64,000 nt of DNA from Flavobacterium lipolyticum (GTDB lineage Bacteria > Bacteroidota > Bacteroidia > Flavobacteriales > Flavobacteriaceae), in NCBI RefSeq assembly GCF_020905335.1, contig NZ_JAJJMN010000002.1, forward strand, positions 434,001-498,000. Direction: 5' to 3'. Positions 1 through 12,600 of the stretch are shown one piece after another. The number at the start of each line of letters is the position of its first letter. Position 1 is the first letter of the stretch. The translations under genes and the position numbers were made by a program. The notes below the pieces were generated by a model. The model worked only from the letters and a program-made list of their open reading frames with translations, was not told the DNA's origin and ran no database searches.

Positions 1-2896
1 AACACATAATTGGAACGTACGTTGTTTGCCGTGACTTCAATAGAGGCCGTATCATCAAAACAGTTTAGAATTGAATTGGAGATTTTGTGGGTAGTATTTA
101 AGTTTTTATGTTCAATTTTGATATTAGGAATCTCATAAGAGCACTTTGCCTTATTGGTTGAATTGGGTCTGATGTACACCGTATAGGTTCCGGCAATTTT
201 TACGGGCAGATTTGTACTGGTCTGATAATTTATTTTATCCAGACTGTATTCATAGCCGGTTCCCATTGCCGGGCTATTGACAGTAATGTTGCCTGCTGTT
301 TGGCAAAAAATATTCTCAGAAGTTGCTGTTGGTACTATTTCGCCATAAACGTTGAAATAAAATGGAGCCGAACAATTAGTTCCGTAACTGAGTATGACAC
401 GATATTGTCCTTCTGAAGTAATCGCATAATTTCGATTATTATTGTTGTTTAAAGTATCCCACTGACAAGCTGTGGATTCATCAGGGCAAGTTGCGCCGGG
501 AATGAGAGCACAGTTACTTTTTTCCCATGTTATAGAGGACACTCCTTCGGGTATGTTCAGATTAATAGTTTTAACAGGGCTATTGGGACACAGATAAAAG
601 TTGGTTAACTCCTTAGCATTGTTAGCTGCACAAATGATCTTCTCACCAAAAGCTCCTCCCAGAGGATCCAGATCGGACATGATGAAAGGTTTGACTTCGA
701 TAATTTCTTTAAGTGTGGCGCAAGCCTGATTGGGTAGGGGGTTTGCAAAAGGAGTGCAGACCACATAATAAGTCCCTATAGCGTCTACAGTAATGGTTTG
801 ACCCGATTGAAACACAGGGATCCCCGATGGATTTTTGGACCAACTGTAGCTCGCAAATCCATTTTCTGCTGACAATATTGTATTAGGCGGACATAATAGG
901 ACTTCTGACTGTTTGTCGCAAAACAGTAAATTGCTTAATATGTTATTGGTTTTTCCATCTATATTTTCACAGTTATAAATTAAACCCGAGTCACCGTTAA
1001 AATGGGTTTGATTGACAACTCCCGTGAAGCTGGTAGAAACCTCATTCGTAATGGTCAGGTCGCAGCTCTGTTCAAAATTTGGATCTGAATCTAAAGTAAT
1101 ACAGGAAACGACCTTAACTCTGAATTCGATAACAGATGGGGTGCCGTCAATATTTACTAAACTGTCTGAGACTTCAAAAATAATGGTTCTCGTTTCGGGA
1201 TTATAGCCCGATAACTGATTGCCATTGGCATCATAAGTGACCACTGAACTTACAGTAACACCGTTGGGTAAACAGGTGAGGTCTTGCGGATAATTAAAAA
1301 TTACATTTTTAGGCAGAATGTTCTTAATTAAAACTTCTCTGGCATTGTCATCGCCATTATTGTTAAAGGTTATTTTATATTTTAAGTATTCTCCTAAATT
1401 GACAACCTCATTGTCTTTGACTTCAACATTATTTTCATTTGTAACCGTTTGTTTAATGACAATATTTGGTTGTACAATATCTATTGCTAAAGTGACTAAT
1501 GAAACGGCATAAGCATCTCCGGCGGTCGTTAATTGAAGGTCGAGCGATGTTTGACCGTTCCGTAAATACCCTTTATTGATATTGATGAGATCCATATCAA
1601 AACCGAAGGTATTTAATCTGGAAGGGCTTCTTTTGGTGATGTATTCGGCACCAGGTATGACCGGACTATCTGTAAATAAAGGGGCAGATGGAATGGTTAT
1701 CGAAGAATTAAAAACATTCCTCACATCATTAAGCTCATTAAAAATAGATTTGAACACCGGCTTTCCATTGCTGCCTATCGTTTTGATGTTCAGATAGTCA
1801 CCCAGGTAAGCCAATTCGCCCTCCTGAGAAACAATACCTATAGTGGCCTTTACCGGTTCGGGACCTGCGGGGGTGATAAATCCGTCAACGGTAAAATTGA
1901 GTTCCGTCAGTTCTCCCTGATTTGCATCTCTTTGAACTCCGACAAAACCATCAAAAGTGACAATTTTTTTACTGGGCTGTGTGATGTCTTCATACACAAT
2001 TACTAATGTCCAGCCGGAAGTAGAACCTAAAGTCCTTCTTCCTTTGGTTGCTTTAACATTTGCAACAAAATAATTACCATTAGGATCTCCAAATTCTTTT
2101 AAGCGATTTGTAACGTCTGCGTAACACAGGTAAGGAGCATTTCTAAAACTTTCACGTATGTTGGTTTCATTTAAACCGTCGAAAATGATTTCATCTGCTG
2201 TTATGTCCTGATAATTGGTATCCCAAGGACGTTTAAACTTAACTTTTTCCCAATCGTCTAAACGTTTTGTCCCTGAAAAGTTGTTTTCGTTATTAGGGTT
2301 AAATTTCCTGCTCCTGTCGTTGATATAAACGGCCTGCCAGTATAAACCGGCATATATAATCTTTTTACAGGCGCTCTCAATATGGAGTTCAGCACTACTC
2401 GAAGCAAAGGTGCTGTTATCGTTATCGATATCAATATACTCCATGCTTTTTCGATTATTGGCTAATCCATCTTCCTTATCTTCACCATCTAAGTCAGGAT
2501 CGATCTTCCAAGGACTTCCATTGGCCTGATTGGTATATACCGCATTCGAATTGGCCTGAGCAGTCAAAACCGCTAAATTAGTGGGTATGGGCGATCCCAG
2601 TACCATAACAGCATCTGTTCGTGTTACACCGAGCATTGTATTGCCAATAAGTACAAGATTTCCTTTAATTGATTGATTGGTATATCTCGCCTTAAATTTT
2701 TTACCTTCTTGTCCGTAACCACTTGAAAAGATGAGGACCAAAATTAGCGTTTGAAGAAACTGAGGGGAAAGAAAACGTATTTGCTTTTTACCTGATACGA
2801 TTTTTTTTCTTTTGCTATTTACGAACCACAAATCTGGTATTGTAATTACTTTCGATGATCTCAATAGTAATCGGGTCAAGATAGATTTTTTCATAA
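1..2896 (-). CDS. Large secreted adhesin-like protein, 3' end outside the window
   Basis: An open frame of 965 codons runs from an ATG at 2894-2896 to the left edge without a stop. A hydrophobic stretch near residues 46-58 (FLQTLILVLIFSS, followed by GYGQ) looks like a signal peptide, but it sits about 45 residues in, behind a basic N-terminal extension. After it comes a beta-rich, Asn/Thr-rich extracellular region. Residues about 470-570 resemble a DUF11-type repeat (VVNLGEYLKYKITFNNNGDD). Later parts resemble PKD/SprB-like modules with spaced cysteines. These features are typical of T9SS-exported gliding adhesins with gliding-associated C-termini, but the C-terminus lies outside the window, so the sorting domain cannot be seen. 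The start could lie further in, though no other good ATG precedes the signal segment. It points away from the neighbouring genes and appears to be alone. Confidence 0.8.
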
Positions 2897-3156
2897 TTAT
2901 AGAGTCAATTTTAAAACAATTAAATCACTATCAAATTGAGTCGTCATTATTTATTGAATGTTTGCAGGTGACGATTTTTTATCTCATTTAATTTTTTTCC
3001 ATCATAATTGATGATTAGAGTCAGTTTCGTATTTGCATTATTCTATTTTAGAATTATCATGTTCCTGTTACTGTTGCTCTAATGTATAAGTATCCTTGTT
3101 TGCGTAAATGGGTATTCGTTTGCATCTTAGTTCAAATGCATGCATTATTAGTGATT

Positions 3157-3543
3157 TCAGAAAGTGCTATCGCATTTTCTGTCAGCAAGAAATTCGTTGT
3201 ATATTAAATTTTTGATATTAGTTGCTATTTCATTTTTTTTCAATGAAATATCGAGTACAAACACATTATTGAGCCGGCTCATTTTTTTTAGTACTTCAAT
3301 CTGGTCTGAGGCAACAACTATGGGAATGTGTTTTACATAAAGCTGCATAAAATCATACAAATCCATATCGGAGTAAAAAACAAAAAAAACGAAGCAAAAA
3401 TCTTTTTCGACTAAATTGAATTCCTCATTTTTTTTATTCTTTTTTAGAATTGCAAAGTCAAAATTTTTGCCGAATTTATATTTTAAAAAATTGGCAAAAT
3501 AATGCTGACTGTCATAAACTAGTATTTTCGTTGATTTCATCAT
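3157..3543 (-). CDS. Small receiver-like protein, no output domain
   Basis: 128 residues from the ATG at 3541-3543. An upstream TTG at 3567 would add eight residues, but KILVYDSQHYFANFLKYKF is a typical beginning of a response-regulator-like fold. A run of hydrophobic strands follows (CFVFFVFYSD, then IPIVVASD, then VFVLDISL), matching the alternating pattern of a CheY-type receiver. The acidic pocket and phospho-acceptor Asp are not clearly placed; YSDMD is the only candidate. There is no DNA-binding domain. It lies between the secreted protein gene on the left and a membrane AraC regulator on the right, all on the minus strand but widely spaced, so it is probably monocistronic. Function is unknown; a degenerate stand-alone receiver is inferred from the fold pattern only. 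Confidence 0.6.
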   Translation of the reverse strand: MMKSTKILVYDSQHYFANFLKYKFGKNFDFAILKKNKKNEEFNLVEKDFCFVFFVFYSDMDLYDFMQLYVKHIPIVVASDQIEVLKKMSRLNNVFVLDISLKKNEIATNIKNLIYNEFLADRKCDSTF

Positions 3544-3567
3544 AGTATGATTTAGGAGGCTAAACAA

Positions 3568-4192
3568 ATTGCTATTATTAAATTAACGACTTTAAATTTT
3601 TTTCATCTGTAAGTGATGCCCCTTGTGTTACTGTATAGCGACACATTCGAATGGACTTTTGATAGATAAAAAATAAACACCCAATAACGATATGAAACTT
3701 TCTTTAATTCTAAAATCTCAATTGAACTATCGTAAATTTTGTTACCTAATGATTTTTAAAGAATTGAAGAATTTTAATTACTAATCATAAGTACTAACGA
3801 ATTCATAATTAGTCAATCATTTCAAAGGTGTACGGAACAAGTGCTTCCAAAAAGTTTAAAAGTTAGTTTTCCGGAAAGCAAAAGAATATATTCTATTAAT
3901 AATCGTGCAACATCATCAAATTTTTAATCTGAACTTTAGCATTGTACCTTTAGTAGAATAATATTCTCTTTATCATATCAAATGTAGCAACTAGATTATT
4001 TTTTAAGGTTTTTTGAGCACCGGAATAAGTCTCAATTTATAAAACGAGACTGTTAAGTAAGCTCTTCGGTGGGATATACGCACGAAATACAGAAACTCAG
4101 AAAGCAAAAAAACTTTCCTTTTTTAATATCGTGAGATAAAGAAAGAATCATCGTAAATAATAGTATGAAATTTTGAGCTTTTATACCCAAAA
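3568..4192. other. Gene-free AT-rich interval
   Basis: About 620 bases between the receiver-like gene and the terminator of the AraC gene. All frames are broken by stops and no convincing hairpin or RNA gene was seen. It probably holds the promoter of the receiver-like gene, but no clear TANNTTTG box was placed. Confidence 0.5.
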
Positions 4193-4229
4193 AAAGCCCT
4201 CAAACAGTCAGTAACTTTTTGAGGGCTTT
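4193..4229 (-). terminator. Intrinsic terminator of the AraC-family gene
   Basis: Arms AAAGCCCTCAAA (4193-4204) and TTTGAGGGCTTT (4218-4229) pair perfectly over 12 bp. Read on the minus strand, the hairpin starts eight bases after the stop of the AraC gene and is followed by a T run. Confidence 0.85.
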
Positions 4230-4236
4230 CAAACAA

Positions 4237-5403
4237 TTATACGGGATTGTTTTTAAAATATTCGGAAGGAGTTTTACCGGTAGCAATTTTAAATGCTTTA
4301 AAAAAGCTGTTCTTAGAATTAAAACCAGCTTCAGCTGCGATACCTTCCAGTGAAAATTGTGACCAGGCTGGATCGTACCGGTGTTTAATGATATAATCGA
4401 TACGGGAATTATTAATGAAACTGACGAAATTTGTACCAAATTCTTTATTAATGACTTGTGACAAATGATGAAGCGGAATGTCTAAATCAGTAGACATATC
4501 TGTTAAAGAGTAATTTTTTATGAGAAATATTTTTTCATTTTGAATTAGTAACTCAATTTTTTCCTTGTATTCTTTAGTTTTTAAATCAGGTAATTTAAAA
4601 GTTTTGGGATTGATTATTTCCTGTTCGTTTTCTGCTTTAGCTTTAATGTAATTATCCTTGTAGTTCAGTCCATATAATATAGTAGGTTTAAAAAACAGAA
4701 ATACCACAATCGTGAGTATAAAAATTACAGGGGTCATAATTAGAAGGTCCCGGTAGATCTCTTTTTTATAAAGTAGTATTCCAATAATCGGCGTAAATAT
4801 GGATATTAAATGAATCCCAATGTGTCTCGTTAGCCAAAACCAAATATGATTGTTTCGGGTAATCCACAAAGGATTGTTTTTATAAAATTTTATAAAGAGA
4901 GGAATTGTTAAAAGGATATAGAAAAGATAGCTGCCCATTTTTAAAAAAACATGGACATTCATGGGTAAAACAAAATAGGGAAGTTGATAGAAGTGATTAG
5001 GATCTAAGAGATACTTGGTTAACAAATACTGTTTTCTTTCAACATTTAGTAGATAGAAGGGAACCAGCTCCAGAAAATGTAGTAATGCTGGTACAAAATG
5101 AAGATAATCTTTTTTGGTAATTTTTTTTGTCTTTTCGAGGATTGATTTTGTATACAAGTAAACAGTACATCCAGGAAGATAATGCAAGGGAAAACAGAAA
5201 ATCCAAAGGTAAGCATGTTTAAGCAGGGGGAATTTATCCTGAAAAAAAGTCCAGGGCGCAATAACCAGTATGCAAAAAATAAGACAAATTAGCATCAAAA
5301 ATTTGTAGTAGACATGAAATTTGTTCTGAAAGAAAATAATTAGAAAACATATCGCACTTAAGAAACAAGCGAAATAGCATAAGTTTAATAGGATTGTGTT
5401 CAT
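4237..5403 (-). CDS. Membrane-anchored AraC-family transcriptional regulator
   Basis: 388 residues. The first about 240 residues contain six to seven hydrophobic segments (for example LLNLCYFACFLSAICFLIIF, and later VIFILTIVVFLFF), so the protein is anchored in the inner membrane. A linker (about 245-285) leads to a C-terminal AraC/XylS double helix-turn-helix at about 285-385, with the recognisable LSQVINKEFGTNFVSFIN and AAEAGFNSKNSFFKAFK pattern. In Bacteroidota this 7TM-plus-AraC layout is common among one-component regulators thought to sense envelope or extracellular cues; the ligand here is unknown. It is transcribed alone and has its own terminator directly downstream. The large adhesin starts 1.3 kb away in the opposite direction, so regulation of the adhesin is possible but not shown. 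Confidence 0.85.
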   Translation of the reverse strand: MNTILLNLCYFACFLSAICFLIIFFQNKFHVYYKFLMLICLIFCILVIAPWTFFQDKFPLLKHAYLWIFCFPLHYLPGCTVYLYTKSILEKTKKITKKDYLHFVPALLHFLELVPFYLLNVERKQYLLTKYLLDPNHFYQLPYFVLPMNVHVFLKMGSYLFYILLTIPLFIKFYKNNPLWITRNNHIWFWLTRHIGIHLISIFTPIIGILLYKKEIYRDLLIMTPVIFILTIVVFLFFKPTILYGLNYKDNYIKAKAENEQEIINPKTFKLPDLKTKEYKEKIELLIQNEKIFLIKNYSLTDMSTDLDIPLHHLSQVINKEFGTNFVSFINNSRIDYIIKHRYDPAWSQFSLEGIAAEAGFNSKNSFFKAFKIATGKTPSEYFKNNPV

Positions 5404-6668
5404 TTTTTGATTAATGATGTAACAATTAAAAACGAAAATATTTGCATAGTTCCGGATTTAATCGCTAGGTGGTTAGGGGTTTTTATAGGTTTGTGGAACG
5501 TGTTTTTTATGAACGGTTAATAGGAGTACTGTAATTTTGACTAAGAGTCAGGATTGAAAAGGCATTGAAAGGCTCCGTAGTTTTTTCCGGAATAAAATGG
5601 ATACCATGAATTTTGGAAAAATGTTTTAATCCTTTTTTGTGGCGTACTAAAAAGGTGCAGTTGAGGTGACGTTTTTTTTGAGTTGTTTGTCATGGTTTGA
5701 TTTTGGTTTTTGGTTTAATGCTTAGAGTAAGTCTTATTTGAATAGGCTAAACAACTTTTTTATCAGAGAGCAAACAGTTAGATGTTTGTTGCCGAATGTT
5801 TTTGAAAGGGGGTATACCATATGCTTTACTTTTACTTATAGTTATAAAATGAAATTAACTTGAAACAGTAGGTATTTTCTGTAGATTATAGCCGTAGAAC
5901 GTACTGTTTTGCAAGATGAAGAATTACTTATAAGAAACCTTTTCAATTTCATTTTATAAATTTTGAAGAATGTATGTTGAGAAAATCCTTGTAGTGATTT
6001 GATATTCAGTAAAATAGTCTTTAAAACCAGAAAAGAAATCAACTTATTTTGTGCTTGTATTTTCGATAACTCTTAAAAATTACCTCTTATCCTATTGAAT
6101 TTACTCCTTTTATATTTGCGAATTTACCTTCGCTTCATGAGGCTTTGTCAGAATATATTTTCACTGCATAAAGTTTTGTCAGAATTTATCTTTTAAATAA
6201 TTTACTCAAGTTTATTATAAATATTCTATGCAATTATAGGGTCAAATATATATGATTATTTTTATTAATTGCAAGTACTCAAATCAATATTATTTTAAGA
6301 AAAAGTTTCAATATTTAACCTGTGAAAGTCGCTTTTATTGTGAAAATAGATGCATTAATTCTTTATACAAGAACTTTGAACTTGAAGTGAAGCATCATAT
6401 TTGAATTATTTAATGTTTAAATAAAAAGTTTGTAACTATCTGTAAAAGTGGTAAATAAGTACTATCTACTTTTTTTTACCTATTTCAAAACAGTCTCATT
6501 TTATAAACCGATACTACTCTGTTGCGAATAAAATGTTTAAAAAAATGGTCTGTTCTTAATTTTGGAATACAAAATTGCATTTGCCTAATTTTTTAAGATG
6601 TGAATCTAAGAGCAGTGCAAAAGAAATTAAACTTCGAAATGACCATTTTATTTAAACAGATTTGATAT
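5404..6668. other. Long gene-free interval upstream of the giant adhesin
   Basis: Over 1.2 kb between the divergent AraC and adhesin genes. No frame has protein-like composition; a 66-codon minus-strand frame at 5842-6042 looks random. A motif TTTGTCAGAAT occurs twice, starting at 6144 and 6175, 31 bases apart, in an otherwise AT-rich tract; it could be a regulator site. A TAGGTTTG box at 5486-5493 matches the Bacteroidota -7 consensus but is far from any start. Confidence 0.5.
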
Positions 6669-9600
6669 ATGAAAAACTTTACTCCAAAAAGCTTCAATTT
6701 TCTTAAGCCTGTCTTTTTACTTTTTTTATTAGGCATTTCTTATCAACTGGAAGCACAGACTTGTGCCGGGCTTAATTCCATCTATCAAACCAGAGGAGGG
6801 ACTGGAACTACAGTAAATATATTTGAGTATAATTTGCCATTACAGCGGTTCAATGCCTTAAGTACTTCCGTTACTACGGGAATTACCTCTGGAGCTGCTT
6901 CGGCTTACAATTCTAACACAGGATATTTGTATATCAATGGTGATGGTACTGATCCATTACATGATGTTAGGGTTTTTGATCCGGCCGCTGGCTTTGGCTA
7001 TGTAGGAAAGATTAGCCTTAATTTAATGGGGACACAAGATATTTATGCCAATATGTTTTCAAGAGGTGACTATATCTATTTCAGGGATGAGGCGAAGAAT
7101 ATTCTAACAAGATTTAATGTCAATCAGCCTTTTGTCGGAGGAGTTTTCAGCGTTAATGTTGAACAGATACCACTTACGAATAACATGGGAGGAGCCTATT
7201 CGGCCAATGATTATACGTATTATAACGGAAAATTTTATGGAATTGCAGGAAAAGGAACTAGTCCACGAACAGAGTGTTTTTTAATTATTATCGATGAAGT
7301 TGCTCAAACTCTTGAGAGCAGAGTATTGAAGCTGACAGATTCTAATGTTTCCCATAGGTTCGGGAATACCATTGGAAATGATTTTGGTGCAGTTTGGATT
7401 GATTCCAAAGGTGTCATGATGTTTTTTAATAATGATACGGGAAATGTTTACTTACTTAAAGATGTAGATCTTCCGGGATCAACTAATATTAACTGGGTTC
7501 TTCCATCCAATACCTCGTCCGATAATGACGGGTTTGGATGTGAAAGTATCGATTTGTTCACGCCTATTATAGCCATAGGAGGTATTTGTTCTCTGCCTGG
7601 TACGGCGACTATAACGAACTACTTGAATAATGCAAGTGAATACGAATATAGATTTTATGAATATCCTAGTGGAACTCCGGTTAGCGGTGTAACAACTTCA
7701 TCAGCGGGAGTAATAAGCGGGTTAAATTACAATCAGGCTTATACCGCAGCTTTATATATTATTGGGGCTGATTATACTTCGAGCCCGTCAGAAGTTTTTA
7801 CAATTCCAAGTATTACAGGACCAACTGCTGATGCAGGTTCCGATTTTACTAAAAACTGTACGATAAATGTTACGGGGAAACAAATTGGAATGGTAGCAGA
7901 GCCTGGAGTTACTTATTCCTGGTCTCCCTCAACTGGATTAGATTTTAATAGTCCGTATTCCAGTTCAAATCCATTTGCGAATCCATCAGTAACAACAACT
8001 TATGAGTTAACGACGACGAAATCAGGTTGTTCTAAAACAGATACGGTAGTTGTTACAGTAGATACAACTCCACCGGCAACTCCGATAGTAACCGTAGTAA
8101 ATAATTGTGGTAATTCTGTACTATCAACAACGGCTCTGGGTACATTGTTGTGGAGCAATGGGCAAACGGGTTCAAGTATTACGGTGACTGATTCAGCAAC
8201 TTATACCGTAACGACAACAGCTGCTAATGGTTGTGTGAGTGCAGCTGGAAGCGGTGTTTCGGCACCAAACGCGAACCCTGCAGCACCAACGGCCAGTGTA
8301 ACGGTTCAACCAGACTGTTTAACTCCAACAGGAACCATTGTAGTTACCGCTCCGGCTCCTGCGGCTAATGTGACTTATACCGTAACAGGTACCGCTCCGG
8401 TAACTCCTGCGGTGACACGGTCTACGACTACCTTTGCCAATTTGGCTCCGGGTACTTACGCCGTAACGACCACTAATACCACTACAGGCTGTGTTTCGTT
8501 ACCTACCAATTTAACCATCAATGCCGTTCCGGGTAACCCTGCAGCGCCAACAGCCAGTGTAACGGTTCAACCAGACTGTCTAACTCCAACAGGAACCATT
8601 GTAGTTACAGCTCCGGCTCCTGCGGCCAATGTAACGTATACTGTAACGGGTACCAGTCCGGTAACCCCTGCGGTAACGCAGTCTACGACTACCTTTGCTA
8701 ATCTGGCTCCGGGTGCTTATGCCGTAACGACCACTAATACCACTACAGGCTGTGTTTCATTGCCAACGAATTTAACCATCAATGCCGTTCCGGGTAACCC
8801 TGCAGCACCAACGGCCAGTGTAACGGTTCAACCTGATTGTTTAACCCTTACGGGTACCATTGTAGTTACAGCTCCGGCTCCTGCGGCCAATGTGACTTAT
8901 ACTGTAACGGGCACCAGTCCAGTAACCCCTGCAGTGACACAGTCTACGACTACCTTTGCCAATTTAGCTCCTGGTACTTACGCCGTAACGACCACTAATA
9001 CCACTACAGGCTGTGTTTCATTGCCAACGAATTTAACCATCAATGCCGTTCCGGGTAACCCTGCAGCGCCAACAGCAAGTGTAACGGTTCAACCAAACTG
9101 TTTAACTCCAACGGGTACCATCGTAGTTACCGCTCCGGCTCCAGCGGCCAATGTGACTTATACCGTAACAGGTACCAGTCCAGTAACTCCTGCGGTGACT
9201 CAGTCTACGACTACCTTTGCCAATTTGGCTCCGGGTACTTATGCCGTAACGACCACTAATACTACTACAGGCTGTATTTCGTTACCTACCAATTTAACCA
9301 TCAATGCCGTTCCGGGTAACCCTGCAGCACCAACGGCCAGTGTAACGGTTCAACCTGATTGTTTAACCCTTACGGGTACCATTGTAGTCACAGCTCCGGC
9401 TCCTGCGGCCAATGTGACTTATACTGTAACGGGCACCAGTCCAGTAACCCCTGCAGTGACACAGTCTACGACTACCTTTGCCAATTTGGCTCCTGGTACT
9501 TATGCCGTAACGACCACTAATACTACTACAGGCTGTGTTTCGTTACCAACCAGTTTAACCATCAATGCCGTTCCAGTTCCACCAGTAGCGCCAACCGCAA

Positions 9601-12600
9601 GTGTAACGGCTCAGCCAGACTGTTTAACCCCTACGGGTACCATAGTAGTTACAGCACCGGCTCCTGCAGCCAATGTAACGTACACCGTAACGGGTACCAG
9701 TCCGGTGAGACCTGCGGTAACGCAGTCGGGTACTACTTTCGCCAATCTGGCTCCGGGTACTTATGCCGTAACGACCACTAATACCACTACAGGCTGTGTT
9801 TCATTGCCAACGAATTTAACCATCAATGCCGTTCCGGGTAACCCTGCAGCGCCAACAGCCAGTGTAACGGTTCAACCTGACTGTTTAACTCCAACAGGAA
9901 CTATCGTAATTACCGCTCCGGCTCCTGCGGCTAATGTAACTTATACTGTAACGGGCACTAGTCCGGTAACTCCTTCAGTGACAAAGTCTACGGCTACCTT
10001 TGCCAATCTGGCTCCTGGTACTTATGCCGTAACGACCACCAATACCACTACGGGTTGTGTTTCATTGCCTACAAATCTAACCATCAATGCCGTTCCGGGG
10101 AATCCGGTAGCACCAACTGCGAGTGTAACGGTTCAACCAGACTGTTTGACTCCAACAGGCACCATTGTAGTTACTGCTCCGGCTCCTGCGGCTAATGTGA
10201 CTTATACCGTAACAGGTACCAGTCCAGTAACTCCTTCGGTGACACGGTCTACGACTACCTTTGCCAATCTGGCTCCGGGTACTTACGCCGTAACGACCAC
10301 TAATACCACTACAGGCTGTGTTTCATTGCCAACGAATTTAACCATCAATGCCGTTCCGGGTAACCCTGCAGCGCCAACAGCCAGTGTAACGGTTCAACCT
10401 GACTGTTTAACTCCAACAGGAACTATCGTAATTACCGCTCCGGCTCCTGCGGCTAATGTAACTTATACTGTAACGGGCACTAGTCCGGTAACTCCTTCAG
10501 TGACAAAGTCTACGGCTACCTTTGCCAATCTGGCTCCTGGTACTTATGCCGTAACGACCACCAATACCACTACGGGTTGTGTTTCATTGCCTACAAATCT
10601 AACCATCAATGCCGTTCCGGGGAATCCGGTAGCACCAACTGCGAGTGTAACGGTTCAACCAGACTGTTTGACTCCAACAGGCACCATTGTAGTTACTGCT
10701 CCGGCTCCTGCGGCTAATGTGACTTATACCGTAACAGGTACCAGTCCAGTAACTCCTTCGGTGACACGGTCTACGACTACCTTTGCCAATCTGGCTCCGG
10801 GTACTTACGCCGTAACGACCACTAATACCACTACAGGCTGTGTTTCATTGCCAACGAATTTAACCATCAATGCCGTTCCGGGTAACCCTGCAGCGCCAAC
10901 AGCCAGTGTAACGGTTCAACCTGACTGTTTAACTCCAACAGGAACTATCGTAATTACCGCTCCGGCTCCTGCGGCTAATGTAACTTATACTGTAACGGGC
11001 ACTAGTCCGGTAACTCCTTCAGTGACAAAGTCTACGGCTACCTTTGCCAATCTGGCTCCTGGTACTTATGCCGTAACGACCACCAATACCACTACGGGTT
11101 GTGTTTCATTGCCTACAAATCTAACCATCAATGCCGTTCCGGGGAATCCGGTAGCACCAACTGCGAGTGTAACGGTTCAACCAGACTGTTTGACTCCAAC
11201 AGGCACCATTGTAGTTACTGCTCCGGCTCCTGCGGCTAATGTGACTTATACCGTAACAGGTACCAGTCCAGTAACTCCTTCGGTGACACGGTCTACGACT
11301 ACCTTTGCCAATCTGGCTCCGGGTACTTACGCCGTAACGACCACTAATACCACTACAGGCTGTGTTTCATTGCCAACGAATTTAACCATCAATGCCGTTC
11401 CGGGTAACCCTGCAGCGCCAACAGCCAGTGTAACGGTTCAACCTGACTGTTTAACTCCAACAGGAACTATCGTAATTACCGCTCCGACACCTGCGGCTAA
11501 TGTGACGTATACTGTAAGAGGTACCAGTCCGGTGAGACCTGCAGTGACACAGTCTACGACTACCTTTGCCAATCTGGCTCCGGGTACTTATGCCGTAACG
11601 ACCACTAATACTACTACAGGCTGTGTTTCATTGCCTACAAATCTAACCATCAATGCCGTTCCGGGGAATCCGGCAGCACCAACGGCCAGTGTAACGGCTC
11701 AGCCAGACTGTTTAACCCCTACGGGTACCATAGTAGTTACAGCACCGGCTCCTGCGGCCAATGTGACTTATACCGTAACAGGTACCGCTCCGGTGAGACC
11801 TGCGGTGACACAGTCTACGACTACCTTTGCCAATCTGGCTCCGGGTACTTATGCCGTAACGACCACCAATACCACTACAGGCTGTGTTTCATTGCCTACA
11901 AATCTAACCATCAATGCCGTTCCGGGTAACCCTGCAGCGCCAACGGCGAGTGTAACGGTTCAACCAGACTGTTTAACTCCAACAGGAACTATCGTAGTTA
12001 CCGCTCCGGCTCCTGCGGCTAATGTAACTTATACTGTAACGGGCACTAGTCCGGTAACTCCTTCAGTGACACAGTCTACGGCTACCTTTGCCAATCTGGC
12101 CCCGGGTACTTACGCCGTAACGACTACCAATACCACTACAGGCTGTGTTTCGTTACCAACCAATTTAACCATCAATGCCGTTCCAGTTCCACCAGTAGCA
12201 CCAACCGCAAGTGTAACGGATCAGCCAGACTGTTTAACCCCTACGGGTATCATAGTAGTTACAGCACCGGCTCCTGCAGCCAATGTAACGTACACCGTAA
12301 CGGGTACCAGTCCGGTGAGACCTGCGGTAACGCAGTCGGGTACTACTTTCGCTAATCTGGCTCCTGGTACTTATGCCGTAACGACAACCAATACCACTAC
12401 AGGCTGTGTTTCATTGCCTACAAATCTAACCATCAATGCCGTTCCGGGTAACCCTACAGCGCCAACAGCCAGTGTAACGGTTCAACCTGACTGTTTAACT
12501 CCAACAGGAACTATCGTAATTACCGCTCCGGCTCCTGCGGCTAATGTAACTTATACTGTAACGGGCACTAGTCCGGTAACTCCTTCAGTGACACAGTCTA

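Noticed and set aside
2801..2896. Possible frameshift between the ATG at 2896 and the long secreted-protein frame
   Set aside because: Counting the A run again shows six A after the ATG; the frame is open from MKKSILTR straight into the signal segment, so no frameshift is needed.
5842..6042. A 66-codon minus-strand frame in the gap before the adhesin
   Set aside because: Random-looking composition, no neighbours to form an operon, and AT-rich DNA where such frames are expected by chance.
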